The position numbers and the translations under genes are program-made. The notes under the pieces are model-generated. The model searched no databases, was not told the origin of the DNA, and saw nothing but the letters and a program-made list of their open reading frames with translations. From Chryseobacterium sp. FH2 (lineage in GTDB: Bacteria; Bacteroidota; Bacteroidia; Flavobacteriales; Weeksellaceae), in contig NZ_LFNE01000007.1 in assembly GCF_001045455.1 (NCBI RefSeq), positions 1 through 64,000 of the forward strand: a DNA stretch of 64,000 bases, given 5' to 3'. Shown here piece by piece: positions 1 to 8,651 of this stretch (positions are counted from its first letter, which is position 1; every line of letters starts with the position of its first letter).

Positions 1-1
1 A

Positions 2-220
2 TACAAAGCACAAGATAAAGACAATCTGAAATATCTGAATAGTCTGAACCTGCAAATCTACACGTTGAATATGCTGGGAAAATATGTAGATTTTAAAATC
101 TATGACACTGTAAACGGACGGGATATAGAAGTAGCAAAAAATACCGAGCCTATGCAGATTATTCAAAAAAACGGTATTGTAAAAACTAAAAAATCAATAC
201 TGTTAAGCCCGGGAATGTAA
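2..220 (+). CDS. C-terminal end of an unknown protein (cut by window edge)
   Basis: An open frame enters from the left edge and ends at TAA 218-220, giving 72 residues. The stretch is hydrophilic and mixed in charge, with no membrane segment, Cys motif or repeat, and ends ...LLSPGM. I do not recognise the family. It is probably a real gene because the frame is open from the edge and the next gene starts about 16 bases after its stop, as in an operon. The missing N-terminal part would be needed for identification. Confidence 0.5.
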   Translation, partial: YKAQDKDNLKYLNSLNLQIYTLNMLGKYVDFKIYDTVNGRDIEVAKNTEPMQIIQKNGIVKTKKSILLSPGM

Positions 221-236
221 CTCCAAATTGAAAAAT

Positions 237-816
237 ATGACGACTAAAATTTTAATTTTAATTTTATTTTTTTTTAATGCTTTAATATTTTCTCAGAATA
301 TCGTTGGAAATTATTATCCTATTGCATCTAAGTGTAAGTTATATCTGAAGATTGAATCTAAAAATAAATTTCTTTTATATTCAAATGACAAAATAAAAGT
401 AAAAGGCATAGTGAAAATATCTAAAGAAGATAATACTTTTTTCTATAGATTTTGATAAGGAATATGATTTATTGTCAAAAAAAGACAATTACAATTTTTC
501 ATATTCAATTGATGATTTGAAAGCTTTGATTACAGTTGATACTATTAATAGTACCAATGTAAATAAGTATAATAATTTTGCCTATTATATTTCTAAAACA
601 AAAAATGGAAATTCCAAAGCAATCTATTTATATAACGAAATCCTCAAAAAATTTCCAAACCGAACCGTTGCTTATCTCAATTTAGCTGACAGCTATTGGG
701 CAATTGACAATAAGGATTTAGCCAAAGAAAACTACAAAAAGTATGTGGAGTTAATGCAATCCCAGAAAAAGGATTTGAAGAAAATTCCTAAAGAAGTTTG
801 GGAGAGAATAAAATAA
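237..816 (+). pseudogene. Secreted small TPR protein, apparently frameshifted
   Basis: Two adjacent frames look like halves of one gene. The first, from ATG 237 (a TTG lies at 228), encodes a signal peptide ending near LIFSQ and about 50 residues, stopping at TGA 453-455. The second continues in another frame and carries a tetratricopeptide-like helix pair (AYLNLADSYWAIDNKDLAKE) in its C-terminal half, ending at 816. Removing one T from the four-T run at 450-453 joins them without a gap (FFYRF-DKEYDLLSKK). The second half has no ATG of its own, only a TTG at 472. It may be a real inactivating mutation, a sequencing error, or programmed slippage; I favour one of the first two. The function is unknown. 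Confidence 0.55.
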
Positions 817-843
817 AAGCAATTTTCCATATTAGACATATAA

Positions 844-874
844 AAACTCCCAAAACAAAACGTTCGGGGAGTTT
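844..874. terminator. Bidirectional hairpin between convergent genes
   Basis: An 8-bp stem AAACTCCC / GGGAGTTT (844-851 with 867-874) encloses a 15-base loop. It lies between the end of the TPR gene and the end of the minus-strand gene at 885, so it can serve both. T-rich flanks are short. Confidence 0.6.
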
Positions 875-884
875 ACATTAAATT

Positions 885-1280
885 TTATTTACCAAAGAAT
901 ATTCTATCTTTCTTTTGCTGGTCATTATAAATCATTTGGAAACTCACAGGCATATATTGATAAAGAAGTTTCCAATGCTGTATTTTTGTATGCTTTTTGA
1001 AACTTTCAAACGACCTTACGAAAAGATTTTCAATCATATCTTTCACATAAGTATCTCCCCCTGTGTAAATCATATCCATCAGTTTGATGTGATGGGCAAT
1101 GATGTTGATTTTTGACTCTTGTAAAAGATTTTTCAAATAATTTACAGTTGCCTGTATTACTCCCGCAAAATTATCTTGTTTGGATAATTGAGCAATTTCT
1201 TTGCGAAGTGGTGGATAGAAAAATTTTAAATATTCCGTAGCTATTTTTTGATTAATAGTTTGCATTTGTACATTCATCAT
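885..1280 (-). CDS. Conserved hypothetical protein, all-helical
   Basis: A 131-residue soluble protein with no signal peptide or membrane span. It is rich in Lys, Ile and aromatic residues and should be mostly helical. The start is the first of two adjacent Met codons (MMNVQMQT). I do not recognise a domain. It stands alone, convergent with the TPR gene downstream and divergent from the nucleoid-associated protein gene upstream, with about 490 bases of non-coding DNA behind it. A shorter plus-strand frame at 915-1115 lies inside it and is a shadow. Confidence 0.6.
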   Translation of the reverse strand: MMNVQMQTINQKIATEYLKFFYPPLRKEIAQLSKQDNFAGVIQATVNYLKNLLQESKINIIAHHIKLMDMIYTGGDTYVKDMIENLFVRSFESFKKHTKIQHWKLLYQYMPVSFQMIYNDQQKKDRIFFGK

Positions 1281-1743
1281 AATTAATATTTTTCAGAACA
1301 TTCGTATTGCCGCGAAAACTGTACCAAAGTTTACACACAGGCAGCAAAAAATAAATGTGCTGATCATCTCGGCAATATAAGCAGCTAAATAGCCATATTA
1401 TGTCTGTTAGTCATTGTTATGAAGGTTTTTGGTCTGAAATTTTCTTATTTTATTTTTTATAAGTGGTTGATTTTGAACAGGTTTTTATTTTGTTAGTTTT
1501 TGTGGTTATGTAATGAAACTGCTTAAAAATGTAATAAAGTTATTCGCCACATTATAAATCTGTCCGGAATTTATTTCCTGAAATGTGACTGAAAATCACT
1601 TTTCGATATTATTTGCTACAAGAAACGGCAGAATTGTCTAAGTTTTTATATTCTCGGAGAATGGATGATTACTAAGAAAAAATCCTGTCAAAATGATAAG
1701 GTTTTTATCAGGATGAAAGGTGTTGATTGTTTGAGATAATTAA
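1281..1743. other. Non-coding stretch between divergent genes
   Basis: About 460 bases of AT-rich DNA without a credible coding frame. The only structures seen are a weak 6-bp inverted repeat (ATCCTG 1682-1687 / CAGGAT 1709-1714) just ahead of the promoter of the next gene and several T-runs. No tRNA-like or repeat structure was found. Confidence 0.6.
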
Positions 1744-1751
1744 TATCTTTG
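1723..1751 (+). promoter_or_regulatory. Promoter of the nucleoid-associated protein gene
   Basis: TTG (1723-1725), an 18-base spacer and TATCTTTG (1744-1751) match the Bacteroidetes -33/-7 pattern TTG-N17-23-TAnnTTTG. The box ends 18 bases before ATG 1770 and overlaps the alternative TTG at 1749, which argues for the ATG as the true start. Confidence 0.7.
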
Positions 1752-1769
1752 CAATCCAAAATATTCAGC

Positions 1770-2783
1770 ATGTTTTCAAAAATCGTAGTACACAGAGTAG
1801 GAAATAAAATCAACGGAGAATCTTTAATACTTTCTCAGGAAGAATTGCAGTTGGAAGAAGGAATGGCAGAATTGCTTGAAGACTATTTTTTAGGTTCTTT
1901 CAAATCAGAAGAAACTTTTCATTTTTACAGTGATTCTTATTTGGTGAATAATCCTGTTTACAGTGCTGTGTCAGAAATTTTTGATGATAAAGCCAAATTC
2001 CTTTGGGAATCTGAAAATATTGCAAAACACCTTTTCGAAGCTGCTGAAAATCCAAGAGTCCAGGGTGGAGAGCTGTTTATTGTATATTTTGAAGATGAAA
2101 GAGAAGGAACTGAAAAAGTTGATAAAATTGGAATTTTTAAAACCGAAAAAAGAGAATCTTTCCTAAAAATATCTCCTCAAAGCGAAAGTTTTGAAATTGA
2201 AAAAGATCAGGGAATCGGTTTGGCAAAAATTGATAAAGCAGCTTTGATCTACAATAATGATAAAGAAACTGGATATGTGCTTTCTGTGGTTGATAATAAC
2301 AAAAACGGAGATATGTACTATTGGTTTGAGGATTTTTTAAAGGTAAAACAGCGTGATGATGAATATTTTCATACGCAGGAAGCTTTAATGGTTTATAAAG
2401 ACTATATCACCAAACAATTACCTCAGGAATTTGAAGTTTCTAAGGCAGATCAGGCGGATTTTTTGAATAAATCAATTAATTTCTTTAAAGAAAAAGAGGA
2501 ATTCAAATTAGATGAATTTGCTTCAGAGGTATTGGGCGATGAGCATGTAATCGAAAGTTTTAATAATTTTAAAACTGATTATGAGCAGGATATGCAGATC
2601 AACATTGCAGAAGAGTTTCCAATCAGTGAAGCGGCGGTAAAAAAAACACAAAGACACTTTAAAAGTATTATTAAACTAGATAAAAATTTCCATATCTACA
2701 TTCACGGAGACCGTCAAAAACTGGCCCAGGGTGAAGATGAAAACGGAAAATATTATATGCTTTATTTCGAAAAAGAAGTTTAA
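1770..2783 (+). CDS. Nucleoid-associated protein, YejK/NdpA family
   Basis: A 337-residue soluble protein of the 37-kDa nucleoid-associated family (PF04245), full length for the family. Recognisable parts are the N-terminal segment with NKINGESLILSQEELQ, the central QGGELFIVYFED strand, and the C-terminal FHIYIHGDR strand followed by YMLYFEKEV. Family members bind DNA non-specifically; the E. coli homologue is YejK. An in-frame TTG lies 21 bases upstream at 1749 but falls inside the promoter box, so ATG 1770 is preferred. It is probably a single-gene unit followed by the membrane protein at 2853. Confidence 0.85.
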   Translation: MFSKIVVHRVGNKINGESLILSQEELQLEEGMAELLEDYFLGSFKSEETFHFYSDSYLVNNPVYSAVSEIFDDKAKFLWESENIAKHLFEAAENPRVQGGELFIVYFEDEREGTEKVDKIGIFKTEKRESFLKISPQSESFEIEKDQGIGLAKIDKAALIYNNDKETGYVLSVVDNNKNGDMYYWFEDFLKVKQRDDEYFHTQEALMVYKDYITKQLPQEFEVSKADQADFLNKSINFFKEKEEFKLDEFASEVLGDEHVIESFNNFKTDYEQDMQINIAEEFPISEAAVKKTQRHFKSIIKLDKNFHIYIHGDRQKLAQGEDENGKYYMLYFEKEV

Positions 2784-2852
2784 ATTAAACTATAAAATCA
2801 CCTGATTAATTTATAATATCATAACTTTATAACCTATCACAAAATATTTATT

Positions 2853-3815
2853 ATGAAGTTCATGATCATTTTCTGGGCGCTATATATGTTGGTTTTCTGT
2901 ATTCCCTTCCCGATTTTTATTTATATGATGACTTCGGAAACATTGACAGAGCCAAGGAATTCACTGGAGGTAAGTTATATTTATCTTGGTATTTCTATAG
3001 CTATCTGGTTGTATGTGCTTGTCTTTTTTATTAATAACCTTTTTGTAAAAACTTTTAAAGCAAAAAATACAATCAGTCATATTGTAAACAATGGAATTTC
3101 AAGGAATGCAAAAATTTTAGATTATAAATTAATAAAGTATAATGCTAAAGCAAATATTAATTTAATTCACATTACACTTTCTTTTCTTAATCTCAGAAAT
3201 ATTTTGATTGAGCATGAAATGATGTTTCATGACACAAAGCCAGAGGAAAAAAGATTTGCGACAGGAAATACGGTAAAAGTTTTACTGAATCCAAATACTT
3301 CGGAAGAACCTTATTTTATCTTAAGCGGACAAAAAACGAAGTTCAATACAGGAAATATGATACTGAGAATTTTGTTCGTTATTTTTATGATTGTGTATGT
3401 TTTGGGTTTATATTCCTATTTTTATATCAGGGAATCCTTTGATTTTGGCTGGAGGTTTCTCACTTTCATGCATCCTGTTTTGTTTAGCGGGGTGATGTTT
3501 CTACTGACTATTTTGGTGTATCAGATGATTGCGGGAAAATTTTTCAACAATACAAAAAATGAACAAATACTTTTTGCCGGAAGAAATGCAGAAGCAGATA
3601 TTATTAGCGTAAGTCAAACCGGATTAACGATAAATGATCAACCCCAGATCATGTTTCAGGTAAGTTTTAAAGATTTCCGGGGAAGTGAACATATTGCTGT
3701 TTACAAGAAAATCGTAAGTCTTTTAAATTTAGCTTCTGTTCCGAAAGAAGGAAAAATTGAGATTATGTATGATGAAAATAATCCTAAGAAAATTACAATC
3801 CCGAGAATGAATTAA
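2853..3815 (+). CDS. Membrane protein with two DUF3592-like halves
   Basis: 320 residues with four predicted membrane helices in two pairs (roughly residues 1-28, 40-64, 165-195 and 205-230). Each pair is followed by a beta-rich soluble segment that looks like a copy of the other. Compare GISRNAKILDYKLI...GNTVKVLLNPN with GRNAEADIISVSQTG...GKIEIMYDENNPKK. Both resemble DUF3592-type domains, so the protein looks like an internal duplication. The function of the family is not known. It lies 69 bases after the nucleoid-associated gene and converges on sdhB. Confidence 0.65.
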   Translation: MKFMIIFWALYMLVFCIPFPIFIYMMTSETLTEPRNSLEVSYIYLGISIAIWLYVLVFFINNLFVKTFKAKNTISHIVNNGISRNAKILDYKLIKYNAKANINLIHITLSFLNLRNILIEHEMMFHDTKPEEKRFATGNTVKVLLNPNTSEEPYFILSGQKTKFNTGNMILRILFVIFMIVYVLGLYSYFYIRESFDFGWRFLTFMHPVLFSGVMFLLTILVYQMIAGKFFNNTKNEQILFAGRNAEADIISVSQTGLTINDQPQIMFQVSFKDFRGSEHIAVYKKIVSLLNLASVPKEGKIEIMYDENNPKKITIPRMN

Positions 3816-3835
3816 GTAAAATTTCGAAGTTTTAC
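3816..3835. terminator. Weak hairpin at the end of the sdh operon
   Basis: A 20-base near-palindrome with arms GTAAAA/TTTTAC and a TTCGAA core lies between the stop of the membrane protein gene and the stop of sdhB. It is AT-rich and weak, but its position between convergent genes suits a shared terminator. Confidence 0.35.
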
Positions 3836-3841
3836 AACTTA

Positions 3842-4591
3842 TTATTTCTTCCTAAAAAACAATGCTCTGCTGTATTCGTAATTCATTCTGGCAATGTTCA
3901 AAACGGAAATTCCTTGTGGGCATTCGACTTCACAGGCTTCTGTATTTGAGCAGTGACCAAAATGTTCAGAATCCATTTGCTGAACCATATTGAGAACACG
4001 GTTGCTTCTTTCTTCTTTTCCTTGCGGGAGTAAAACCATATGTGTAATTTTCGCTGAGGTAAATAACGCTGCACTTCCGTTTTTACAAGTCGCAACACAC
4101 GCACCACAACCAATACACGCGGCAGAATCAAATGCTTCTTCTGCCGATTGATGAGTGATTGCAATTGCCGTTGCATCGGGAGCCTGCCCTGTGTTTATTG
4201 AAACAAAACCACCTGAAGAAATAATCCTGTCAAACGCAGAACGGTCAACTTTCAAATCTCTCTTTACAGGAAATGCCAAAGCCCGGAAGGGTTCAATCAC
4301 AATTGTTTCTCCATCTTTAAAAGACCTTAAATGGAGCTGACAGGTTGTTGTGTGTTCCAAAGGCCCGTGAGCGAGTCCGTTAATCATCATTCCGCATTGT
4401 CCGCAGATTCCTTCACGACAGTCGTGGTCGAATTCTACAGGGTCATCACCATTAAGAATCAGTTTTTCGTTTAATGTATCCAGCATTTCGAGGAAAGACA
4501 TATGAGGGTTCAATGCTGTCAAATCATAATTTACCAGTTTTCCTTCACTCTGGTGATCTTTCTGTCTCCATATTTTCAGATGTAAATCCAT
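3842..4591 (-). CDS. sdhB: Succinate dehydrogenase / fumarate reductase iron-sulfur subunit
   Basis: A 249-residue iron-sulfur subunit of succinate:quinone oxidoreductase, which passes electrons from the SdhA flavin to the membrane heme subunit. The [2Fe-2S] cysteines are visible at C58, C63, C66 and C83 (CREGICGQCG...C). Two ferredoxin-like clusters follow: CIGCGACVATC near residue 160, and CSNTEAC...CP near residue 215. These bind the [4Fe-4S] and [3Fe-4S] centres. It is the last gene of the operon, 11 bases after sdhA. Whether the enzyme works mainly as dehydrogenase or fumarate reductase cannot be told from sequence. Confidence 0.95.
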   Translation of the reverse strand: MDLHLKIWRQKDHQSEGKLVNYDLTALNPHMSFLEMLDTLNEKLILNGDDPVEFDHDCREGICGQCGMMINGLAHGPLEHTTTCQLHLRSFKDGETIVIEPFRALAFPVKRDLKVDRSAFDRIISSGGFVSINTGQAPDATAIAITHQSAEEAFDSAACIGCGACVATCKNGSAALFTSAKITHMVLLPQGKEERSNRVLNMVQQMDSEHFGHCSNTEACEVECPQGISVLNIARMNYEYSRALFFRKK

Positions 4592-4602
4592 AATTTCCGG
4601 TT

Positions 4603-6519
4603 TTATTTATAACTTCTTACGGTTGGCTGTATTTCTTCAAAAATCAAAGGTTCTTTGATGAGTTCAGGCTTGTTATTTTCACCTGTCCAATTCCATGCAG
4701 ATATGAACTGGAATTCAGCATCATTTCTCAATGCTTCTCCATCCGGAGTCTGAAATTCTTCACGGAAATGAGCACCGCAGGATTCATTCCGGGTTAAAGC
4801 ATCATAACACATCAGTTCACCGATTTCAAAATAATCAGAAACACGACCTGCTTTTTCCAGTTCGGTATTCATTGTATCACCTTGTCCGGAAACCTTGACC
4901 TCTTTGTAGAATTCCTGTTTTAGTTTTCGGATTTCTTCAATAGCGAATTTTAGACCTTCTTCATTTCTCGCTAAACCGCAATAATCGTACAGCAGTTTTC
5001 CTAAAGTTTTATGAAAATAATCAACAGTTTTTGTTCCGTTACTATTGATAAAACTTTCAATTTGTTGTTTAACCTGATTTTCCGCTTTTTCAAATTCAAT
5101 ATCTTTTGTTGAAATTTTTCCGGTATGAATTTCTTGGGATAAATAATTCGCAATCGTGTAAGGTGCGATGAAATACCCGTCAACAGAAGCCTGAAGAAGG
5201 GAATTTGCTCCCAGTCGATTGGCTCCGTGGTCTGCAAAATTAGCTTCACCCAACGCAAATAATCCCGGAATAGTGGTCATTAATTCATAATCAACCCATA
5301 GCCCGCCCATCGAAAAGTGGGCGGAAGGGGAAATCATCATCGGTTCTTCATAAGCATTGTAACCTGTGATTTTAAGATACATATCAAATAGATTTCCGTA
5401 TTTCTCCTGGATTTTTTCCTTACCCTGTTCTTTTATGGCTTTAGAAAAATCAAGATATACTGCATTTTTTAAAGGCCCGATTCCAAAGCCGGCATCTATT
5501 CTTTCTTTCGCAGCTCTTGATGAAATATCTCTCGGAGCTAAATTGCCAAAAGCAGGATATCGTCTTTCCAGATAATAATCTCTTTCGTTTTCAGGAATAT
5601 CGTTTGGTTTTCGGGTTTCATTTTCTTTTAAAGGAACCCAGATTCTGCCGTCGTTCCGCAAAGATTCTGACATCAATGTTAATTTCGACTGATAATCTCC
5701 CGACTGCGGCAGTGAAGTAGGGTGTACCTGAATCCAGCTTGGAGATGCCATTAATGCTCCCTTTTTATGGGCTCTCCAAATCGCAGAACCATTGCAGCCC
5801 ATTGCCAAAGTCGATAAATAATATATTTTACCATAACCGCCTGTTGCCAAAACGACAGCATGTGCAGCATGTCTTTCAATTTCTCCTGTGTCTAAATTCC
5901 TGACAATAATTCCTCTTGCTTTTCCGTCTATGACAACCAATTCCAGCATTTCGTGCCTTGAAAATAACTGAACGCTTTTCTTTCCGACCTGTCGCATCAA
6001 CGCCTGATAAGCGCCTAAAAGCAATTGCTGTCCGGTTTGTCCTCTTGCATAAAAAGTCCGGCTTACCTGAACTCCTCCGAAAGAACGGTTATTTAAATAG
6101 CCCCCATATTCCCTTCCAAAAGGAACGCCTTGTGCAACGGCTTGGTCGATGAGATTTAAAGAACATTCTGCCATCCGGTAAACATTGGCTTCACGTGCTC
6201 TGAAATCTCCGCCTTTTAGGGTATCGACGAACATCCTGTAAACGCTGTCGCCGTCATTTTTATAATTTTTGGCAGCATTTACGCCACCTTGTGCGGCAAC
6301 AGAATGCGCTCTTCTCGGGCTGTCCTGAAAACAGAATGATTTTATATGATAGCCCATTTCGCCCAGTGAAGCAGCAATAGAACTTCCTGCCAATCCTGTT
6401 CCGACAACGATAACGTCCAGTTTTTTTCGGTTAGCCGGATTGACGAGCTTAGCAGTTTTTTTATAGTTTTCCCATTTCTTTTCTAATGGGCCTTCCGGTA
6501 TTTTTGAATTTAAAATCAT
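4603..6519 (-). CDS. sdhA: Succinate dehydrogenase / fumarate reductase flavoprotein subunit
   Basis: 638 residues, typical of the type-B (Bacillus/Wolinella-like) flavoprotein. The N-terminal dinucleotide fold [18 protein letters not shown] is followed by [15 protein letters not shown], whose His normally carries covalent FAD. The substrate site is seen in the HPTSLPQSG block, and the capping region in [21 protein letters not shown]. It oxidises succinate to fumarate at the cytoplasmic face. It sits between sdhC and sdhB with 11-base gaps on both sides, so the three are surely cotranscribed with the transporter and porin upstream. Confidence 0.95.
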   Translation of the reverse strand: MILNSKIPEGPLEKKWENYKKTAKLVNPANRKKLDVIVVGTGLAGSSIAASLGEMGYHIKSFCFQDSPRRAHSVAAQGGVNAAKNYKNDGDSVYRMFVDTLKGGDFRAREANVYRMAECSLNLIDQAVAQGVPFGREYGGYLNNRSFGGVQVSRTFYARGQTGQQLLLGAYQALMRQVGKKSVQLFSRHEMLELVVIDGKARGIIVRNLDTGEIERHAAHAVVLATGGYGKIYYLSTLAMGCNGSAIWRAHKKGALMASPSWIQVHPTSLPQSGDYQSKLTLMSESLRNDGRIWVPLKENETRKPNDIPENERDYYLERRYPAFGNLAPRDISSRAAKERIDAGFGIGPLKNAVYLDFSKAIKEQGKEKIQEKYGNLFDMYLKITGYNAYEEPMMISPSAHFSMGGLWVDYELMTTIPGLFALGEANFADHGANRLGANSLLQASVDGYFIAPYTIANYLSQEIHTGKISTKDIEFEKAENQVKQQIESFINSNGTKTVDYFHKTLGKLLYDYCGLARNEEGLKFAIEEIRKLKQEFYKEVKVSGQGDTMNTELEKAGRVSDYFEIGELMCYDALTRNESCGAHFREEFQTPDGEALRNDAEFQFISAWNWTGENNKPELIKEPLIFEEIQPTVRSYK

Positions 6520-6530
6520 GATTTTTCGAT

Positions 6531-7187
6531 TTAACGGTACGTGAGGAATACATAAATCGGCATTAAAGCAAATCCAATGCTGATAATGACTGAATAAGCA
6601 ATTCCGATGGTTTTAAACCATTTTACAAACTTCGGATGAAACAATCCTAAGGTTCTGACTGCGCTGTAAATACCATGAATCAGGTGATAGCATAATGCAA
6701 TCATCGAAATGACATAAATTAAAACATACCACCATTCTTTAAAAACAGTTACGACCAGAATATAAAGGTCTTTATTTCCATTATCATCCAGCGGTGGTTT
6801 CCCGAATTTGTAGATATACCAGAAATTTTGAAAGTGAATGACAAGGAAAATTAAAATCAATGTTCCTAAAATTCCCATATTTCTCGAATACCATTTGCTG
6901 GCTCTTCCGCGTTGGTCAGATTGGTAATTTGCTCCGGATTTTTTATTTTTTAAAGTAATAATTAAACCATCCAAAGCATGAAGAATAATACTTGCATACA
7001 AAATGTAAGAAACGATTTTAATGATAATATTTCCCGACAGAAAATGCGAATAGGCATTAAACTGAAGATGTGCCTGCTCCTGTGGTAAAAATAGCTGAAG
7101 GTTTCCCAAGAAATGAATCAGCAGGAAGAAGCTCAGGAAAAGTCCCGTAAGACACATCAGCATTTTTCTTGACAATGTTGACAGCAT
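6531..7187 (-). CDS. sdhC: Succinate dehydrogenase cytochrome b subunit (single-chain, diheme type)
   Basis: 218 residues with five membrane helices, matching the single-polypeptide cytochrome b of type-B quinone oxidoreductases. His residues suited to two hemes occur in [25 protein letters not shown] and [10 protein letters not shown]. It anchors SdhAB and exchanges electrons with menaquinone. The C-terminus ends with another hydrophobic helix (VFLTYR). There is no separate sdhD, which fits the single-chain type. It lies 15 bases downstream of the transporter gene and 11 bases upstream of sdhA. Confidence 0.92.
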   Translation of the reverse strand: MLSTLSRKMLMCLTGLFLSFFLLIHFLGNLQLFLPQEQAHLQFNAYSHFLSGNIIIKIVSYILYASIILHALDGLIITLKNKKSGANYQSDQRGRASKWYSRNMGILGTLILIFLVIHFQNFWYIYKFGKPPLDDNGNKDLYILVVTVFKEWWYVLIYVISMIALCYHLIHGIYSAVRTLGLFHPKFVKWFKTIGIAYSVIISIGFALMPIYVFLTYR

Positions 7188-7202
7188 ATTTTTTATTTAT
7201 AA

Positions 7203-8633
7203 TTAATAATAACCTAAAATTTTCATCCAAAGCCCGCCGACACCCATATAAATGATTAACAGAACAATTCCTATTTCCAAACCTCGAAGCCACCACGCTT
7301 TCAGGTCCACATATCCGCTTCCGAAGAAAACCGGAGCAGGGCCGTGGCCGTAATGGGTTAACACACCATAAATTGAACCTAAAAACCCAAGCATCATTGC
7401 CAATAACATCGGAGGAATTCCGACCGCGATACCAACTCCCAACAAAGCGGCATACATTGCTGCCACGTGAGCCGTTGCACTTGCAAAAATGTAATGACTG
7501 AAAAAATACACCAAAATAATTACAGGAAAAGCAACTGTCCACGTCATTCCGCCGATTTTCATTTTAATCAAATCACTGAACCATCCAATGAATCCCAATT
7601 CGTTGAGCGAGCTTGCCATCATCACCAGAACGGCAAACCAAACGATGGTATCCCAAGCTCCTTTTTCAGATTTTACATCTTCCCAAGTCAAAACTGAAGT
7701 TAGTAAAAGTAATGTAAGACCTATGAAAGCTGTTGTAGTCGCATCAATTGATAAAGCTCCTCCAAAAACCCAAAGTGCCAGTAAAATAAAGAATGCCAAA
7801 AGCATTAACCATTCGTTTTTGGAGATGGCCCCCATTTCTTTTAATTTCTGAGCCGCCATTTTTGGAGCATCCCCAGTTTTCTTTAATTCAGGCGGATATA
7901 ATTTATATAAAACCAAAGGAACAACAAAAAAAGCGACCAATCCCGGAACAAAACCGGCTGCTGCCCAGGACATCCAGGTAATATTTATTCCAAACCCTGC
8001 TGCAAATTTCTGACACATCGGGTTACTTGCCGTTCCTGTCAAAAACATAGAAGATGCGATGAGATTCATATAATAACTATTTAAAGTTAAATAAGAACCT
8101 AATTTTCTGTGGGTCTCGGGCTTTTCGGGTACAGAGTCAAAACTTATTGCCATAGATTTCATAATCGGATAAATAATTCCTCCTCCTCTTGCTGTGTTAC
8201 TCGGTATTGCAGGAGCTAAGCAGACATCCGCAAGACCCAATCCGTAAGCTAAACCCAATGAACTTTTACCAAAGATTCTGATGAATAAAAAAGCAATCCG
8301 ATTTCCTAACCCTGTTTTAATAAACCCTCTTGCAATAAAAAAAGAAATCCCAATCAGCCAGATTACCTTGTCTCCAAAACCGGAAAGTGCTTTTGTGATT
8401 GATTTTCCTGCATCTCCGGGAGCAACAACCTGTGTCAAAGCGGTAAAACCGATTGCCATCATACACATTGTTCCCATTGGAGCGGCTTTTAAAATAATCC
8501 CTAAAATGGTGGCTGCAAAAATGGCGAATAAATGCCAGGCATTTTCTGCAACTCCTTCCGGTGCAGGAATAAACCATATGATAAGAGCAATGGCAAAGGT
8601 GATTGCTACTGCTTTAATATTAATTTCTTTCAT
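7203..8633 (-). CDS. DASS (SLC13-type) sodium/dicarboxylate transporter
   Basis: 476 residues and about 12 hydrophobic helices, of the divalent anion:Na+ symporter family, closest in appearance to plastid 2-oxoglutarate/malate and CitT/TtdT-type carriers. The first SNT signature is seen in APAIPSNTARGGG. The second is altered to SAT (FASATAHVAAMY), as in CitT-like members. The length is normal. It lies between the porin and sdhC with gaps of 18 and 15 bases, so succinate, malate or fumarate is the likely cargo; this is inferred from the operon. Confidence 0.9.
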   Translation of the reverse strand: MKEINIKAVAITFAIALIIWFIPAPEGVAENAWHLFAIFAATILGIILKAAPMGTMCMMAIGFTALTQVVAPGDAGKSITKALSGFGDKVIWLIGISFFIARGFIKTGLGNRIAFLFIRIFGKSSLGLAYGLGLADVCLAPAIPSNTARGGGIIYPIMKSMAISFDSVPEKPETHRKLGSYLTLNSYYMNLIASSMFLTGTASNPMCQKFAAGFGINITWMSWAAAGFVPGLVAFFVVPLVLYKLYPPELKKTGDAPKMAAQKLKEMGAISKNEWLMLLAFFILLALWVFGGALSIDATTTAFIGLTLLLLTSVLTWEDVKSEKGAWDTIVWFAVLVMMASSLNELGFIGWFSDLIKMKIGGMTWTVAFPVIILVYFFSHYIFASATAHVAAMYAALLGVGIAVGIPPMLLAMMLGFLGSIYGVLTHYGHGPAPVFFGSGYVDLKAWWLRGLEIGIVLLIIYMGVGGLWMKILGYY

Positions 8634-8651
8634 AATAATTGGTTTTAATGA

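Noticed and set aside
915..1115. Plus-strand frame of 66 codons inside the minus-strand gene at 885-1280
   Set aside because: Shadow of the real gene; no start context and no recognisable composition.
1281..1769. Possible tRNA or small RNA in the long gap
   Set aside because: No cloverleaf or conserved RNA motif was found on either strand; only a weak 6-bp inverted repeat is present.
7057..7542. 161-codon minus-strand frame overlapping the DASS gene and sdhC
   Set aside because: Cys/Ser/Arg-rich translation typical of an off-frame reading of membrane-protein DNA; both overlapped genes are certain.
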